This document shows, piece by piece, positions 7,627 to 15,513 of a stretch of DNA of 64,000 nucleotides. The notes beneath the pieces are model-generated. The model saw only the letters and a list, made by a program, of their open reading frames with translations. It did no database searches and was not told where the DNA came from. Source of the DNA: Sutcliffiella sp. FSL R7-0096 (lineage in GTDB: Bacteria; Bacillota; Bacilli; Bacillales; Bacillaceae_I). Position numbers and translations under genes: made by a program. Numbering within the stretch: position 1 is the stretch's first letter; every line of letters starts with the position of its first letter. Location: NCBI RefSeq assembly GCF_038595065.1, contig NZ_CP152003.1, forward strand, positions 2,398,001-2,462,000. Reading direction: 5' to 3'.

Positions 7627-9816
7627 CTAACCTCCAACCTGATGGATGAACTCCCTGCATAATGCTTCAGAGTCTACCCTCACGCTTACATAAGGAGGCT
7701 TTGTATTCCGGGTTGCTTCTACCGGTATTCCAAGCCAAAGAATTCGATTGTCAATCATAACAAAAGGAAAGCTTACTTCACCAGATACTCTCGAAACTCT
7801 TACCTTACATTTCTTAAGTGTGTTTTCCCACTCTTCGGGAAGGCCAGCTTGATCGGGTAAACCTATTAAAATCAAGGTGTGTGCTTGTTTCATATCTTCC
7901 AAAACTCTTTCCCATTTTCTGGCATGCTGCCACTGAACCCTGTGGTGTTGATGCTTAATCCAAGTTCCTATTTCATGTGGATGTACCTGGAGTTGAGATT
8001 TTTCCTGAAACTCAACTAGCTTTCTGATCATTTTTTTGGAAGATACATTTCTTTTAATAAAGTGAGTGTCACTGATATGAACAAACTTGCCTTTGGTTCT
8101 TGTTACGGCAACGTTCAAGAGACGCTCACTTTCTTTCCCTATTAACAACATCCCTGGTCTCTCAAGAGGATAGCTATCAACCGAGTCGAAAATGATGACA
8201 TCCCGCTCGCTCCCTTGGAAGCGATGAACCGTAGCTGCCATGATATCCGCCGTTTCTTTTTCATGTTGATATAAGTCTTGTAGCAGGATGTCCATCCATT
8301 GTGCCTGTGCTCGATATGGAGAAATATAACCGATTGATCGTGCTCCATCCATATATGCTTCATGAATCAATTGAAATGATTGTAGTAGGTGCCAAAGATT
8401 TATGCGGGATTTGCTGATATTTTCTACAAAAGCATGCTCTCCAGTAAAACTGGTACTTAAAAGTATTGACGCTTTATCGGGAAAAGGTCGCTGTCTTGCT
8501 ATATGAATTCTAGCTCTCGAGACACTTGGATGATCACCTACAAGAGAGTGATAAATATATTTATTTGTAAAAGAGGATATGTCAGGGTGCATCCTACGCT
8601 GTTCTTGTAGTAAAAATAATTGGGGATGCAATTCTGATGAATGCACACTATCCGCAACTCCTGTACGGTGGAAGACATCCTCTCTTAACCATTTTCCCAC
8701 TAGTTCATGTCTTGCAGATGCAATAGGAGGAAGTTGTTTAAAATCTCCACAAATAATAATATTTTTAGCCATAGATGCTGCAAAAGCAGCTTGTGGAACA
8801 TACGCCATACTAGCTTCGTCCAAAATGATAACATCATAATCCTTTTCATATATTGCAGGATCCATGGCCGCTTTGGCCAGTGTAGTTCCGGTAATGTAAG
8901 CATCCTGTAAAAATTCCAATTCCTTGTGACGAATTTTCTCCAGTATTCTCGCAACCTTCGATTCAAGTTTCAGTAAGCTTTCAGAATCCCGCTTACTGAA
9001 AGATTTGGATAAATCCATTTTTAAATACTTTCTTTCTTCTATCACTTTATCCCTTTCTTCTGCAAGCCTCGGGTCTCGGCTTTGCAGTATCTGTGATGAA
9101 GTGATGGCTGGAAGGTCTGACAACAGTTCACTGTTATGGGATCCGTACCTAAGCACATCTCCTTCCGTGTATCGTTCTTTTTTGGAAAGGAACGATGAAA
9201 TTTCTCGCATAAGTACGTCTACAGATTGATTGCTGTGAGAAAGTAGCAAAACTTTTTTCTTTTTAAAATATTTATTTGCGGCAACCCTGGCCAAGGTATA
9301 AGTCTTTCCAGTTCCGGGAGGCCCCCATACAAAGGTGACAGGGTTGTATTTTGAGCGAAGAATCAATTCATGAACATTGCTTTTAATGATATCCGTTGGA
9401 TGGTTTGTCACATTAACCGGATTCATCAACCTATTAATACGTGCCCTTTTTTTCTTACTTTCTTTTATTTCATCCAGCCTTTGGATCAGCTGGTCCAGTA
9501 ATTCCCATGGATCATGAAAAAGATATGCTTCTGTAATCATGTCCCCTAACGATTCTTGAAATGAAATGATGACGTTTTTCCCTTCAGAAGAAAGAATCTT
9601 CCCTTCTGTATTTATTCCACCCCACTCCACTTTCACTTGCGAACCCACAGGGATTCGTACAGAAGTATTGGTCTCGAAAAAATATGTGAAGGTGTTATCT
9701 TTCGTCACAAGATGACCATTTTTAATAAGATACTTTGTGCTTCCATATTTCTTTAAATGTTGTATTTCAGCCTGTAAAGCTTTTTTCCACTCTTTTATGT
9801 ATGATGAGGTCTTCAT
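7627..9816 (-). CDS. Superfamily 1 (Upf1/Dna2-like) nucleic-acid helicase
   Basis: A 729-residue AAA_11/AAA_12 type SF1B helicase. Visible motifs in order: Walker A GPPGTGKT (residues 165-172), motif II LDEAS in YDVIILDEASMAY, motif III CGDFKQLPPI, a Q-loop/Arg motif around QRRMHPDIS, motif V VHRFQGSERDVIIFDSV and motif VI LNVAVTRTKG. The N-terminal 130 residues look like a small beta-rich domain before the helicase core; the last 120 residues after motif VI are unassigned and may be a phospholipase-D-like remnant or a nucleic-acid contact domain. No partner gene is adjacent. ATPase/helicase activity is well supported; its DNA or RNA role is not known. AAGGA lies 8 bases before the ATG. Confidence 0.85.
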   Translation of the reverse strand: MKTSSYIKEWKKALQAEIQHLKKYGSTKYLIKNGHLVTKDNTFTYFFETNTSVRIPVGSQVKVEWGGINTEGKILSSEGKNVIISFQESLGDMITEAYLFHDPWELLDQLIQRLDEIKESKKKRARINRLMNPVNVTNHPTDIIKSNVHELILRSKYNPVTFVWGPPGTGKTYTLARVAANKYFKKKKVLLLSHSNQSVDVLMREISSFLSKKERYTEGDVLRYGSHNSELLSDLPAITSSQILQSRDPRLAEERDKVIEERKYLKMDLSKSFSKRDSESLLKLESKVARILEKIRHKELEFLQDAYITGTTLAKAAMDPAIYEKDYDVIILDEASMAYVPQAAFAASMAKNIIICGDFKQLPPIASARHELVGKWLREDVFHRTGVADSVHSSELHPQLFLLQEQRRMHPDISSFTNKYIYHSLVGDHPSVSRARIHIARQRPFPDKASILLSTSFTGEHAFVENISKSRINLWHLLQSFQLIHEAYMDGARSIGYISPYRAQAQWMDILLQDLYQHEKETADIMAATVHRFQGSERDVIIFDSVDSYPLERPGMLLIGKESERLLNVAVTRTKGKFVHISDTHFIKRNVSSKKMIRKLVEFQEKSQLQVHPHEIGTWIKHQHHRVQWQHARKWERVLEDMKQAHTLILIGLPDQAGLPEEWENTLKKCKVRVSRVSGEVSFPFVMIDNRILWLGIPVEATRNTKPPYVSVRVDSEALCREFIHQVGG

Positions 9817-9885
9817 TCAGCTCTTCCTTTAGTAATTTGTGAATTTTCATTTCCAAACTATATCACAAACACAAAAAAAATAAAA

Positions 9886-9928
9886 AAGCCAAGGATTCTG
9901 GCAACCTAGAGTTGCTGAATCCTGGCTA
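9886..9928 (-). terminator. Intrinsic terminator after the 121-residue unknown protein gene
   Basis: Imperfect long hairpin: AGCCAGGATTC...GAATCCTTGGCT on the minus strand with GCAAC/GTTGC inner pairs, followed by TTTTTTATTTTTTTT. It stands between the helicase start and the small unknown gene and terminates the latter. Confidence 0.8.
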
Positions 9929-9930
9929 TC

Positions 9931-10296
9931 TTATTTGTAAAAACTTACTACGTTCTTTAATACTTTCTTATCCTGCTTGCTAATTTTCTTGGGTTTAATA
10001 GGAGCAACCGCAGTTTTATCAGCACTTTCCAGTGTGGAAATTTCAAGATAAAATGGGTTGGAGGTTTTGTCCCCATCTAGATACCCTTTAAGGATTTTCA
10101 CTTTAGTAGTAGAACCTTTCAAAAGTTCTTCATAGTCCCATGTAATATTATTTTTGTAGGTTTTATCCATTCTTTCTTTTAATCCAAGCGCTTCTGAAAC
10201 AGCATCCTCAGCAGTGCCCAAAAAAGTATCAGATCTTTTCAATCCTCTTTTTTTGATCCCATCTCCAGCTTTTGCTTGGAACAATAGACATGACAT
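9931..10296 (-). CDS. Unrecognised conserved-looking small protein
   Basis: An acidic/basic mixed protein of 121 residues starting MSCLLFQAKAGDGIKKRG. I choose the ATG at 10296 over the one at 10305. AGAGAGG touches the upstream ATG but lies nine bases before the chosen one. The protein has no membrane segment or signal peptide and ends with a lysine-rich segment (KPKKISKQDKKVLKNVVSFYK region). No known family is recognised. It is monocistronic, with its own terminator at 9886-9928, and codon use resembles its neighbours, so it is likely a real gene. Confidence 0.6.
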   Translation of the reverse strand: MSCLLFQAKAGDGIKKRGLKRSDTFLGTAEDAVSEALGLKERMDKTYKNNITWDYEELLKGSTTKVKILKGYLDGDKTSNPFYLEISTLESADKTAVAPIKPKKISKQDKKVLKNVVSFYK

Positions 10297-10535
10297 ATAG
10301 GTCATCCTCTCTGTGTGTCGGCTTCACACCTTTAGACGGTGAATCTTAACACCAGGATACCAAAGGAACTTACCTTATCTTTATAGTGTAACCCCTTAAG
10401 CCAATTTCTACCACCATTTTCTATAATTATACGCTATCAACTGAAAATATATTTACAGATTAAGTGGGAAAATGCGCAGGTTTATGAGATAATGAAAAAA
10501 TGATTAGAAATTCCAAATGGAAAGAAGGAACACTA

Positions 10536-10706
10536 ATGAAACAAAAAAACAAGTTCCAAGACAATGAGAAAGTCATTCTAAAAAGCACTGGCGAAGAAGT
10601 TACCATCTTAAAATTCAACTATGTCCCCAATTTAAAAAGATACTCCTACACAATAAAAGAAAACCCTAAAACTTTTTATTTTGAAGAAGAGATTAGACCT
10701 AGTTAA
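10536..10706 (+). CDS. Small conserved protein of 56 residues, function unknown
   Basis: The start is the ATG at 10536 (MKQKNKFQDNEKVILK), six bases after GAAGGA; a longer frame from 10500 has no ribosome binding site. The predicted protein is soluble, rich in beta-type alternation (VILKSTGEEVTILKFNY) and ends TFYFEEEIRPS. The pattern suggests a small SH3-like or beta-barrel domain, but I do not recognise a named family. It sits alone on the plus strand before a small membrane-protein gene. Confidence 0.6.
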   Translation: MKQKNKFQDNEKVILKSTGEEVTILKFNYVPNLKRYSYTIKENPKTFYFEEEIRPS

Positions 10707-10826
10707 ACTTACAAATTAACATGATGTAACAGAAGAAGTCTTGCACACCCTGCTTAGGTTTCTTTTTTTGTTATTTTTATTTCTTAAACGGGTAACGATA
10801 ATAAAATACCCTTTGGAGGAATGAAA

Positions 10827-11141
10827 ATGATATTTGTATATGTAAGTATTGGTATACTAATTGTTTCAGCCTGCTTAATGATTTTCTCCGTTATTAAATT
10901 CAAGAAAAAAACACAACCGACCTTCTCTTTTTTCAGCTCGGTTGGGGAAAGAATGCAGGAAGAAAACAATGCCATACAAGAGCAAGTGGAACAAATGAAA
11001 AACAAACAAGAAGCCATCAAAAATGATATCGATTGGAAAAAGTCGGTTTTCACTTTTACACTGGCTGAAATAAAAAAGCTGCCAAATATTTTTAAAAGTA
11101 GTTCCAAACAAAAGTTAAATGAGTATGAACGTGGTTTATAG
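10827..11141 (+). CDS. Small membrane-anchored coiled-coil protein
   Basis: Start at the second ATG (10827), seven bases after GGAGG; the ATG at 10821 abuts the ribosome binding site. The 104-residue protein has one N-terminal membrane helix (IFVYVSIGILIVSACLMIF) followed by a basic stop-transfer (KFKKK) and a Gln/Glu/Lys-rich helix (about residues 45-70) predicted to form a coiled coil. The layout resembles small DUF948-like or cell-envelope scaffold proteins, but family membership is not certain. It ends just before the perfect terminator hairpin at 11149-11183. Confidence 0.6.
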   Translation: MIFVYVSIGILIVSACLMIFSVIKFKKKTQPTFSFFSSVGERMQEENNAIQEQVEQMKNKQEAIKNDIDWKKSVFTFTLAEIKKLPNIFKSSSKQKLNEYERGL

Positions 11142-11148
11142 TAAGACT

Positions 11149-11183
11149 AAAATGAAACCGACCAGCATGGTCGGTTTCATTTT
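11149..11183. terminator. Bidirectional terminator; left copy of duplicated hairpin (element copy A)
   Basis: Perfect 15-bp stem AAAATGAAACCGACC (11149-11163) / GGTCGGTTTCATTTT (11169-11183), loop AGCAT. A-runs and T-runs on both sides let it work for the plus-strand gene ending at 11141 and the minus-strand gene ending at 11424. A second copy of its 27-bp core lies at 11387-11413 beyond the inserted repeat. Confidence 0.85.
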
Positions 11184-11386
11184 GTAAACAAAGCTTAAAA
11201 TAATGAAATTCTCTAGTTGATCGCAGTGGAAGGAGCGAAGACTCCTGCGGGAGGAAAGGACATGGAAGACCCCTGCAGGGCGTAGCCCGAGGAGGCTTCC
11301 GGACTGCCCGTGGAAAGCGAAGCTCCTGCAATGAAGATCAACTCTTCCAACAGATAACCTAACTAGTTTATAGTTTGTCAACGGTC
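11180..11386 (+). repeat. 207-bp terminator-associated element, copy A
   Basis: Non-coding repeat almost identical to copies at 15262-15468 and 33177-33385. Outer ends carry imperfect inverted repeats (TGTAAACAAA at 11183-11192, TTTGTCAACG at 11374-11383). An inner core is bounded by GTTGATC (about 11216) and GATCAAC (about 11336) and is full of GC-rich inverted segments (CCTGCGGG / CCCTGCAGG, GGAGC / GCTCC). It is flanked by a 27-bp direct repeat, left 11153-11179 and right 11387-11413, with one mismatch, which is the local terminator hairpin. This copy has small changes, including an extra C in the GACCCC run. Confidence 0.85.
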
Positions 11387-11417
11387 TGAAACCAACCAGC
11401 ATGGTCGGTTTCAGACT
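11384..11417 (-). terminator. Right copy of duplicated terminator hairpin, U-tract lost
   Basis: GTCTGAAACC...GGTTTCAGAC around the same AGCAT loop, with one A/C mismatch inside the stem. On the minus strand, the direction of the gene ending at 11424, it is followed by CGTTGAC rather than a T-run, so it is probably a poor terminator. It is the first hairpin met by that transcript. Confidence 0.6.
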
Positions 11418-11423
11418 GTTTGT

Positions 11424-12281
11424 TTAGAGGGCTGTAAATTTTTCTTCATGATAATCTATCTCAGTGCGCAATCTGTCCTTGTGATATATTGCATTGATTT
11501 CTCCACCTATAACAAGGGCGAGTCCAGTTAAAAATAGCCAAAGCATAAGAATAATGACTCCACCTAGACTTCCGTAAGTTGCTGAATAATTACCAAAACT
11601 ACTTACATAAAATGAAAACCCGATGGAAACCATTTGCCAGATAATAGTTGCCACAATCGCGCCAGGAAAAAGCTCCTTGAGCGTTTTATTCACATTTGGT
11701 GCAATTCTATAGAGTGTAGTAATAATGGTAAAAATAACGAAAAATGCGATAATGAACCTCAGTACATTAAGAATGATAGCAGTGCTTCCCGGAATATTTA
11801 TTATATTTTCCAGTTGACCGATAATGATTCCTCCGAACACGGGAAGGAAAAAAGCAATCAGAAAGGCAAATATCAAACCGATGGTGAGCCCGATGGATAG
11901 TAATCTTACAAGGTAGAAAGGTCTGGTTTCTTCTACGTTGAAAGCTTGGTTCATGGCGCCGATAAATGCATTCATCCCATTTGATGCTGACCAGATGGTC
12001 CCTAATATTCCAACAGTCAATAATCCTCCATTAGGTTTGTTCACGAAATCATTTATGTTCTCTTCAAAAACCGAAACAGTTTCTGGAGGCATTATAGTTT
12101 GAAGAAATTCAATGACTTTCTGTGGATCAATGTTTAGATACGGAATAATAGAAAGTGCTAAAACCAGTAAGGGGAACACTGAGAGCATGTAGTAGTATGC
12201 TTGTTCTGCCGCTAGTCCTGTTGCTCTGTCTTTTTTCATTTCGTTTCCTAGTCTTTTTAAAAATCTAATAAGGCGGCCCAT
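11424..12281 (-). CDS. YihY/BrkB-family inner-membrane protein (YfkH-like)
   Basis: A 285-residue polytopic protein of the family once called ribonuclease BN. Signature features are the N-terminal GLAAEQAYYYMLSVFPLLVLALS segment and FPGAIVATIIWQMVSIGFSFYVSSFGNYSATYGSLGGVIILMLW near the C terminus. About six membrane helices are visible. B. subtilis YfkH (275 residues) has the same layout. The transport or export role of this family is not settled; the nuclease label is obsolete. The start has AAGGGG seven bases upstream. It converges with the small membrane-protein gene at the terminator/repeat region. Confidence 0.85.
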   Translation of the reverse strand: MGRLIRFLKRLGNEMKKDRATGLAAEQAYYYMLSVFPLLVLALSIIPYLNIDPQKVIEFLQTIMPPETVSVFEENINDFVNKPNGGLLTVGILGTIWSASNGMNAFIGAMNQAFNVEETRPFYLVRLLSIGLTIGLIFAFLIAFFLPVFGGIIIGQLENIINIPGSTAIILNVLRFIIAFFVIFTIITTLYRIAPNVNKTLKELFPGAIVATIIWQMVSIGFSFYVSSFGNYSATYGSLGGVIILMLWLFLTGLALVIGGEINAIYHKDRLRTEIDYHEEKFTAL

Positions 12282-12306
12282 TAATTTCCCCTTCCTTTCC
12301 GGGTGG

Positions 12307-13170
12307 CTATTTTCTTAATAATGGTAGTGTACAGCATCTGAAAGAACCACCGGACTTGATGATTTCAGAGATATCCACTTCTAGGACTTCATATCCCCTT
12401 TTTCTAAGCTGTGCATTTACATTTATGTTACAGGGAAGACTGAAAATCTTTTTGTTCCCAATGGAAAGGACATTGGTCCCCATCGTGAATTGTTCCTCCT
12501 TGGTTACTTCGATCAATTCATACCGTTTGGATAAAAATTCGATTTCCTGTTCTCTTAGCGCAGGAGTGTAAATCAACGCTTCCGTTGGGGAGATGACGTT
12601 GAATACACAGTCAAGATGGAGGTAAGATTGTTTGATAGGAATTGGATACACCGTATATTCAGGAAGTGCACTACTTATCTTATCCAAGCCTTCAGAACTT
12701 GTCCTCCCGCTTATTCCCACATAGACAATATCACGGTCAATCATCACATCTCCGCCCTCCACACTATGGCCGGATAACGCGGTAAAGGAAGAATGGTTTT
12801 CCCCTAACCATGATTTAAGGATTTCTTCCTCCCCAGTTCTGATATCACTTCCCATATGGGAGATAAAAACAGTGTCACCTAGCGTAAATCCGATATCTCT
12901 GGTAAATACTTGTTCAGGCAATGTATCGGAAGGTGGAAGACTGTAAACATCAATTCCATTGGCAAGCATTGTTTGAACGAAAGTACGGTGTTGCTTGGAT
13001 GCCAATGTCTCATCAATGTTGTCTTCGGCGTAATGTTTTTGGGTTTCGTTAATAATTTCGCTGATACTCATATGTGTCGGTGGGCAAACAACCACCTTCT
13101 TTAATTCACCGAATTCACTTGTGCATGTATGTCTTATCGCATGATTGGTTTGTTCAAGGTTTATCGTCAA
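12307..13170 (-). CDS. ykgA: Dimethylarginine dimethylaminohydrolase-like amidinohydrolase (YkgA-like)
   Basis: A 287-residue protein of the guanidino-group-modifying superfamily (arginine deiminase, DDAH, amidinotransferases). The catalytic Cys lies in GGSFRCCTLPL near the C terminus, the catalytic His in QSYLHLDCVFN (about residue 180), and the substrate-side FTRDIGF and SVEGGDV motifs are present. Start is TTG at 13170, eight bases after GGAGG. The closest layout I know is B. subtilis YkgA. Substrate is uncertain: methylarginine, arginine or another guanidine are all possible. It is not part of the arginine operon further right and lies on its own transcript. Confidence 0.82.
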   Translation of the reverse strand: MTINLEQTNHAIRHTCTSEFGELKKVVVCPPTHMSISEIINETQKHYAEDNIDETLASKQHRTFVQTMLANGIDVYSLPPSDTLPEQVFTRDIGFTLGDTVFISHMGSDIRTGEEEILKSWLGENHSSFTALSGHSVEGGDVMIDRDIVYVGISGRTSSEGLDKISSALPEYTVYPIPIKQSYLHLDCVFNVISPTEALIYTPALREQEIEFLSKRYELIEVTKEEQFTMGTNVLSIGNKKIFSLPCNINVNAQLRKRGYEVLEVDISEIIKSGGSFRCCTLPLLRK

Positions 13171-13251
13171 TTTAAAATCCTCCGATCAACTTATATGTAT
13201 GTTCTATGATGTGTATTCCCTCAACCGAGAATTGACTAAACCTTTTTATAT

Positions 13252-13291
13252 AATAAAAAGCAAATCTAATTATAGTAATTAAATTTGCTTT
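13252..13291 (-). terminator. Intrinsic terminator of the CAP lipoprotein gene
   Basis: Long near-palindrome AAAGCAAAT (13257 onward) paired with ATTTGCTTT (to about 13291) with TAATTA inner pairs; on the minus strand it runs into TTTTTATTATAT. It follows the stop codon at 13306. Confidence 0.8.
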
Positions 13292-13305
13292 TCAATATTA
13301 TTTAT

Positions 13306-14157
13306 TTACTTTCCGATAAACATCTGTGTCCAATAGTTACCTTCTTCAACATATCCAACACCGATATGTGTAAACTCACCGTTTAATATATTCTTACGAT
13401 GACCTTCACTATTCATCCAAGCCTGAACGACTTCTTCAGGAGAACGTTGGCCCATTGCAATATTCTCTCCAGCTGTATTGTAGGAGATCCCATAATCCCT
13501 CATCATATCAAAAGGAGATCCGTGTGTTGGACTTGTATGTGAGAAGTAATTGTTTGTTTGCATATCCTTCGACTTGTCACGTGCCACATTACTTAAAGAA
13601 GCGTCAGCTTTGAGATCTGAAAGGCCATTCTTACGGCGTTCAGCATTCGTAAGCTCAATTACTTTCATTTCTGTTTCAGAAATACCTTCTGTGGATTCTT
13701 CAGCTTGTTGCTGATTATCTTCAGTAGGTTCTTCAGCTGGCTGGTTTTCTGGAGGTGCGGCTTGCTCATTTTGTGGTGCTTGCCTTTGTTCAGGCTGACC
13801 TTGAGGTGCTTGTCCTTGTTCAGGTTGACCCTGAGGTGCTTCTTGCTGGAATTTATAGATAGCAAACGGTCCCTGCTGTTGGAACTTTTCAACATGCGGA
13901 AACTCTTCACTTGGAATAGAAGTGCTAAACGAGTTTTGATCAATCGTTAAGTATCCGTTGTTAATTTCTTGGACATCGGCGCTTTGACCCTTCCCTCTTG
14001 CATCATTTCTAACATGAGTTATTCCGTTACCATAGCCATTACCGTTGAATGCCGTGTTGTTATTATCCATATTATCGTTTGCAGTATTGTTATTACAACC
14101 TACCATCAAAGATAATGCAAAGGCAGTGATAGTCGTGATTTTAATAAATTTTTTCAT
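13306..14157 (-). CDS. CAP/SCP-domain lipoprotein (YkwD-like) with Gln/Pro repeats
   Basis: A 283-residue protein. The start is the ATG at 14157 (MKKFIKITTITAFALS), seven bases after AGGAG; an upstream ATG at 14175 would extend over the ribosome binding site. A lipoprotein signal peptide ends in the lipobox LMVGC. A low-complexity Gln/Pro/Glu linker contains the 10-residue unit QAPQGQPEQG, encoded by two 30-bp tandem repeats at 13775-13804 and 13805-13834. The C-terminal CAP domain shows TNAERRKNGLSDL, HTSPTHGSPFDMM, GENIAMG and HRKNILN motifs. It is exported and membrane-attached. YkwD-type proteins occur in spore formers, but their activity is not established. Confidence 0.85.
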   Translation of the reverse strand: MKKFIKITTITAFALSLMVGCNNNTANDNMDNNNTAFNGNGYGNGITHVRNDARGKGQSADVQEINNGYLTIDQNSFSTSIPSEEFPHVEKFQQQGPFAIYKFQQEAPQGQPEQGQAPQGQPEQRQAPQNEQAAPPENQPAEEPTEDNQQQAEESTEGISETEMKVIELTNAERRKNGLSDLKADASLSNVARDKSKDMQTNNYFSHTSPTHGSPFDMMRDYGISYNTAGENIAMGQRSPEEVVQAWMNSEGHRKNILNGEFTHIGVGYVEEGNYWTQMFIGK

Positions 14158-14258
14158 GGTACATCTCCTTTTCATCGTTAATACTTCCTTAGTTTTGCTT
14201 TTTTAGTGGAAAGTATTATTGGTAAAAAAGATGAAAAAGAGATATTCTCTGGAAACGG

Positions 14259-15218
14259 TTATTGTTCGATTAACTTCTCCAACACTTCTTGTATACGTAA
14301 CCCTTGATCAAATCCGACTACTTTTGCTTCCTGCTTGTTTAACTTTTTTACAAATTCTTCGACTAATGAAATGTTTGAAGGTACCAATAAAGACTCATCT
14401 AGTTCGGTCCATCCCTCCCCTTTGGTAGCAATGTTCACTTGCCTCCAGTTTATTAATGACAAGCTTTGTTTCGAACCGTGAATCGTAAAGGCTATTTCTT
14501 CTTTTTCAGCCTGCCCTACAAGACCATCGATAAGTACTTGCACTCCATTTTCAAGTTTCAACGTCGCAATTACTCCTTGCTCGCTAAGTTCAGGGTTCTC
14601 AGGAAAATCGATGGAGCTGGAAACTTCTTTTACTTGTCCAAAAAAATGGAGGATTAATTGTAGATAATGGGGAGATATTTCCCTTATAAAACCACCCTGT
14701 AGACGGCTATTTATCCAGTTTGTCTGTTGCCAAGGTCTTGGCCAGCGCTCAAAATGCATTTTTAGAGTAATACGTTTTATTTCTCCGAAAGCATTTTCAC
14801 TTAACTTTTTATCAATGGTGGCATAAGCTTGTTCATAAACAAGCGGAAAATGCATGGCATGTAACAACCCTGATTTTTCAGCAGCAGATAGCATCTCTAG
14901 TGCTTCTTGCTCGGAATTGGCCAATGGCTTTTCACAAAGCACATGCTTATTATTCTGAAAAGCCGCCATGACCACTTGATAATGGACAGCAGGTGGAACT
15001 GCTATATAGACAAAATCAATTTCTTCGAGTCGTAGTAATTCATGAAAGTCTGAAAAACAATGGGCACCTTCACAATGTTGTGCTGTTTCTTGTATAAGTT
15101 CTTGATTAAAATCACATAGTGCTATTATATGGATGTTTGAGTGTTTTTTAAATTCTGAAATCAGTCGTTGGCCGACTACTCCTAAACCGACAATTCCTAC
15201 ATTATAAATACTTTTCAT
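14259..15218 (-). CDS. Gfo/Idh/MocA-family NAD(P)-dependent oxidoreductase
   Basis: A 319-residue protein starting at the ATG at 15218 (MKSIYNVGIVGLGVVGQRL), six bases after GGGGG. A longer open frame to 15431 runs into the repeat element and is not coding. The Rossmann motif GLGVVG (residues 10-15), the CEKPLA motif (about residue 98) and the HFPLVYEQA region identify the family, which oxidises or reduces sugars, inositols and similar polyols. The substrate cannot be inferred. The gene has no clear operon partner; a terminator hairpin and the repeat copy B lie immediately upstream. Confidence 0.8.
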   Translation of the reverse strand: MKSIYNVGIVGLGVVGQRLISEFKKHSNIHIIALCDFNQELIQETAQHCEGAHCFSDFHELLRLEEIDFVYIAVPPAVHYQVVMAAFQNNKHVLCEKPLANSEQEALEMLSAAEKSGLLHAMHFPLVYEQAYATIDKKLSENAFGEIKRITLKMHFERWPRPWQQTNWINSRLQGGFIREISPHYLQLILHFFGQVKEVSSSIDFPENPELSEQGVIATLKLENGVQVLIDGLVGQAEKEEIAFTIHGSKQSLSLINWRQVNIATKGEGWTELDESLLVPSNISLVEEFVKKLNKQEAKVVGFDQGLRIQEVLEKLIEQ

Positions 15219-15230
15219 GTTTTTCCCCCT

Positions 15231-15261
15231 ATAAAAAACAGCTTTCTGTGTGAAAGCTGTC
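15231..15261 (-). terminator. Terminator of the PfpI gene, distal copy with U-tract (element copy B)
   Basis: ACAGCTTTC at 15238-15246 pairs with GAAAGCTGT at 15252-15260. On the minus strand it is followed by TTTTTTATAG, so this is the working terminator for the gene ending at 15514. The same 25-bp sequence recurs at 15469-15493 on the other side of the repeat. Confidence 0.75.
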
Positions 15262-15468
15262 AGTGTGTAGACAAAGCTTAAAATAATGAAATTCTCAGTT
15301 GATCGCAGTGGAAGGAGCGCAGACTCCTGCGGGAGGAAAGGACATGGAAGACCCCGCAGGGCGTAGCCCGAGGAGGCTTCCGGACTGCCCGCGGAAAGCG
15401 AAGCTCCTGCAACGGAGATCAACTCTTCCAACAGATAACCTAACTAGTTTATAGTTTGTCAACAGTCT
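15262..15468 (+). repeat. 207-bp terminator-associated element, copy B
   Basis: Second copy of the repeat described at 11180-11386, same orientation, although the transcript here runs on the minus strand. Ends TGTAGACAAA (15266-15275) and TTTGTCAACA (15455-15464) form a 9-of-10 inverted repeat. The flanks are an exact 25-bp direct repeat, 15237-15261 and 15469-15493, which is the local terminator stem-loop. This copy lacks two bases (CT) before GTTGATC compared with copies A and C. Confidence 0.85.
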
Positions 15469-15493
15469 AACAGCTTTCTGTGTGAAAGCTGTC
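15469..15493 (-). terminator. Proximal copy of the PfpI-gene terminator hairpin, U-tract lost
   Basis: Identical 25 bp to 15237-15261. On the minus strand it is followed by AGACTGTTGAC, not a T-run, so read-through into the repeat is expected. Confidence 0.6.
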
Positions 15494-15513
15494 TTGTTCA
15501 ACAAGGTTTACCT

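Noticed and set aside
7434-7637. 67-codon minus-strand frame between the helicase and the DsbA-like gene
   Set aside because: No ribosome binding site, overlaps both neighbouring genes, and its composition looks like AT-rich intergenic sequence.
11092-11402. Minus-strand open frames across repeat copies A, B and C (similar peptide starting MQELRFPRAVRKPP in copies A and C)
   Set aside because: The copies differ by single-base indels that change frame (for example the extra C in copy A), there is no ribosome binding site, and the DNA is rich in nested inverted repeats, so it is structural rather than coding.
15219-15431. 71-codon N-terminal extension of the Gfo/Idh oxidoreductase
   Set aside because: These codons come from the terminator hairpin and repeat copy B read on the minus strand. 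A good ribosome binding site and the Rossmann motif place the start at 15218.
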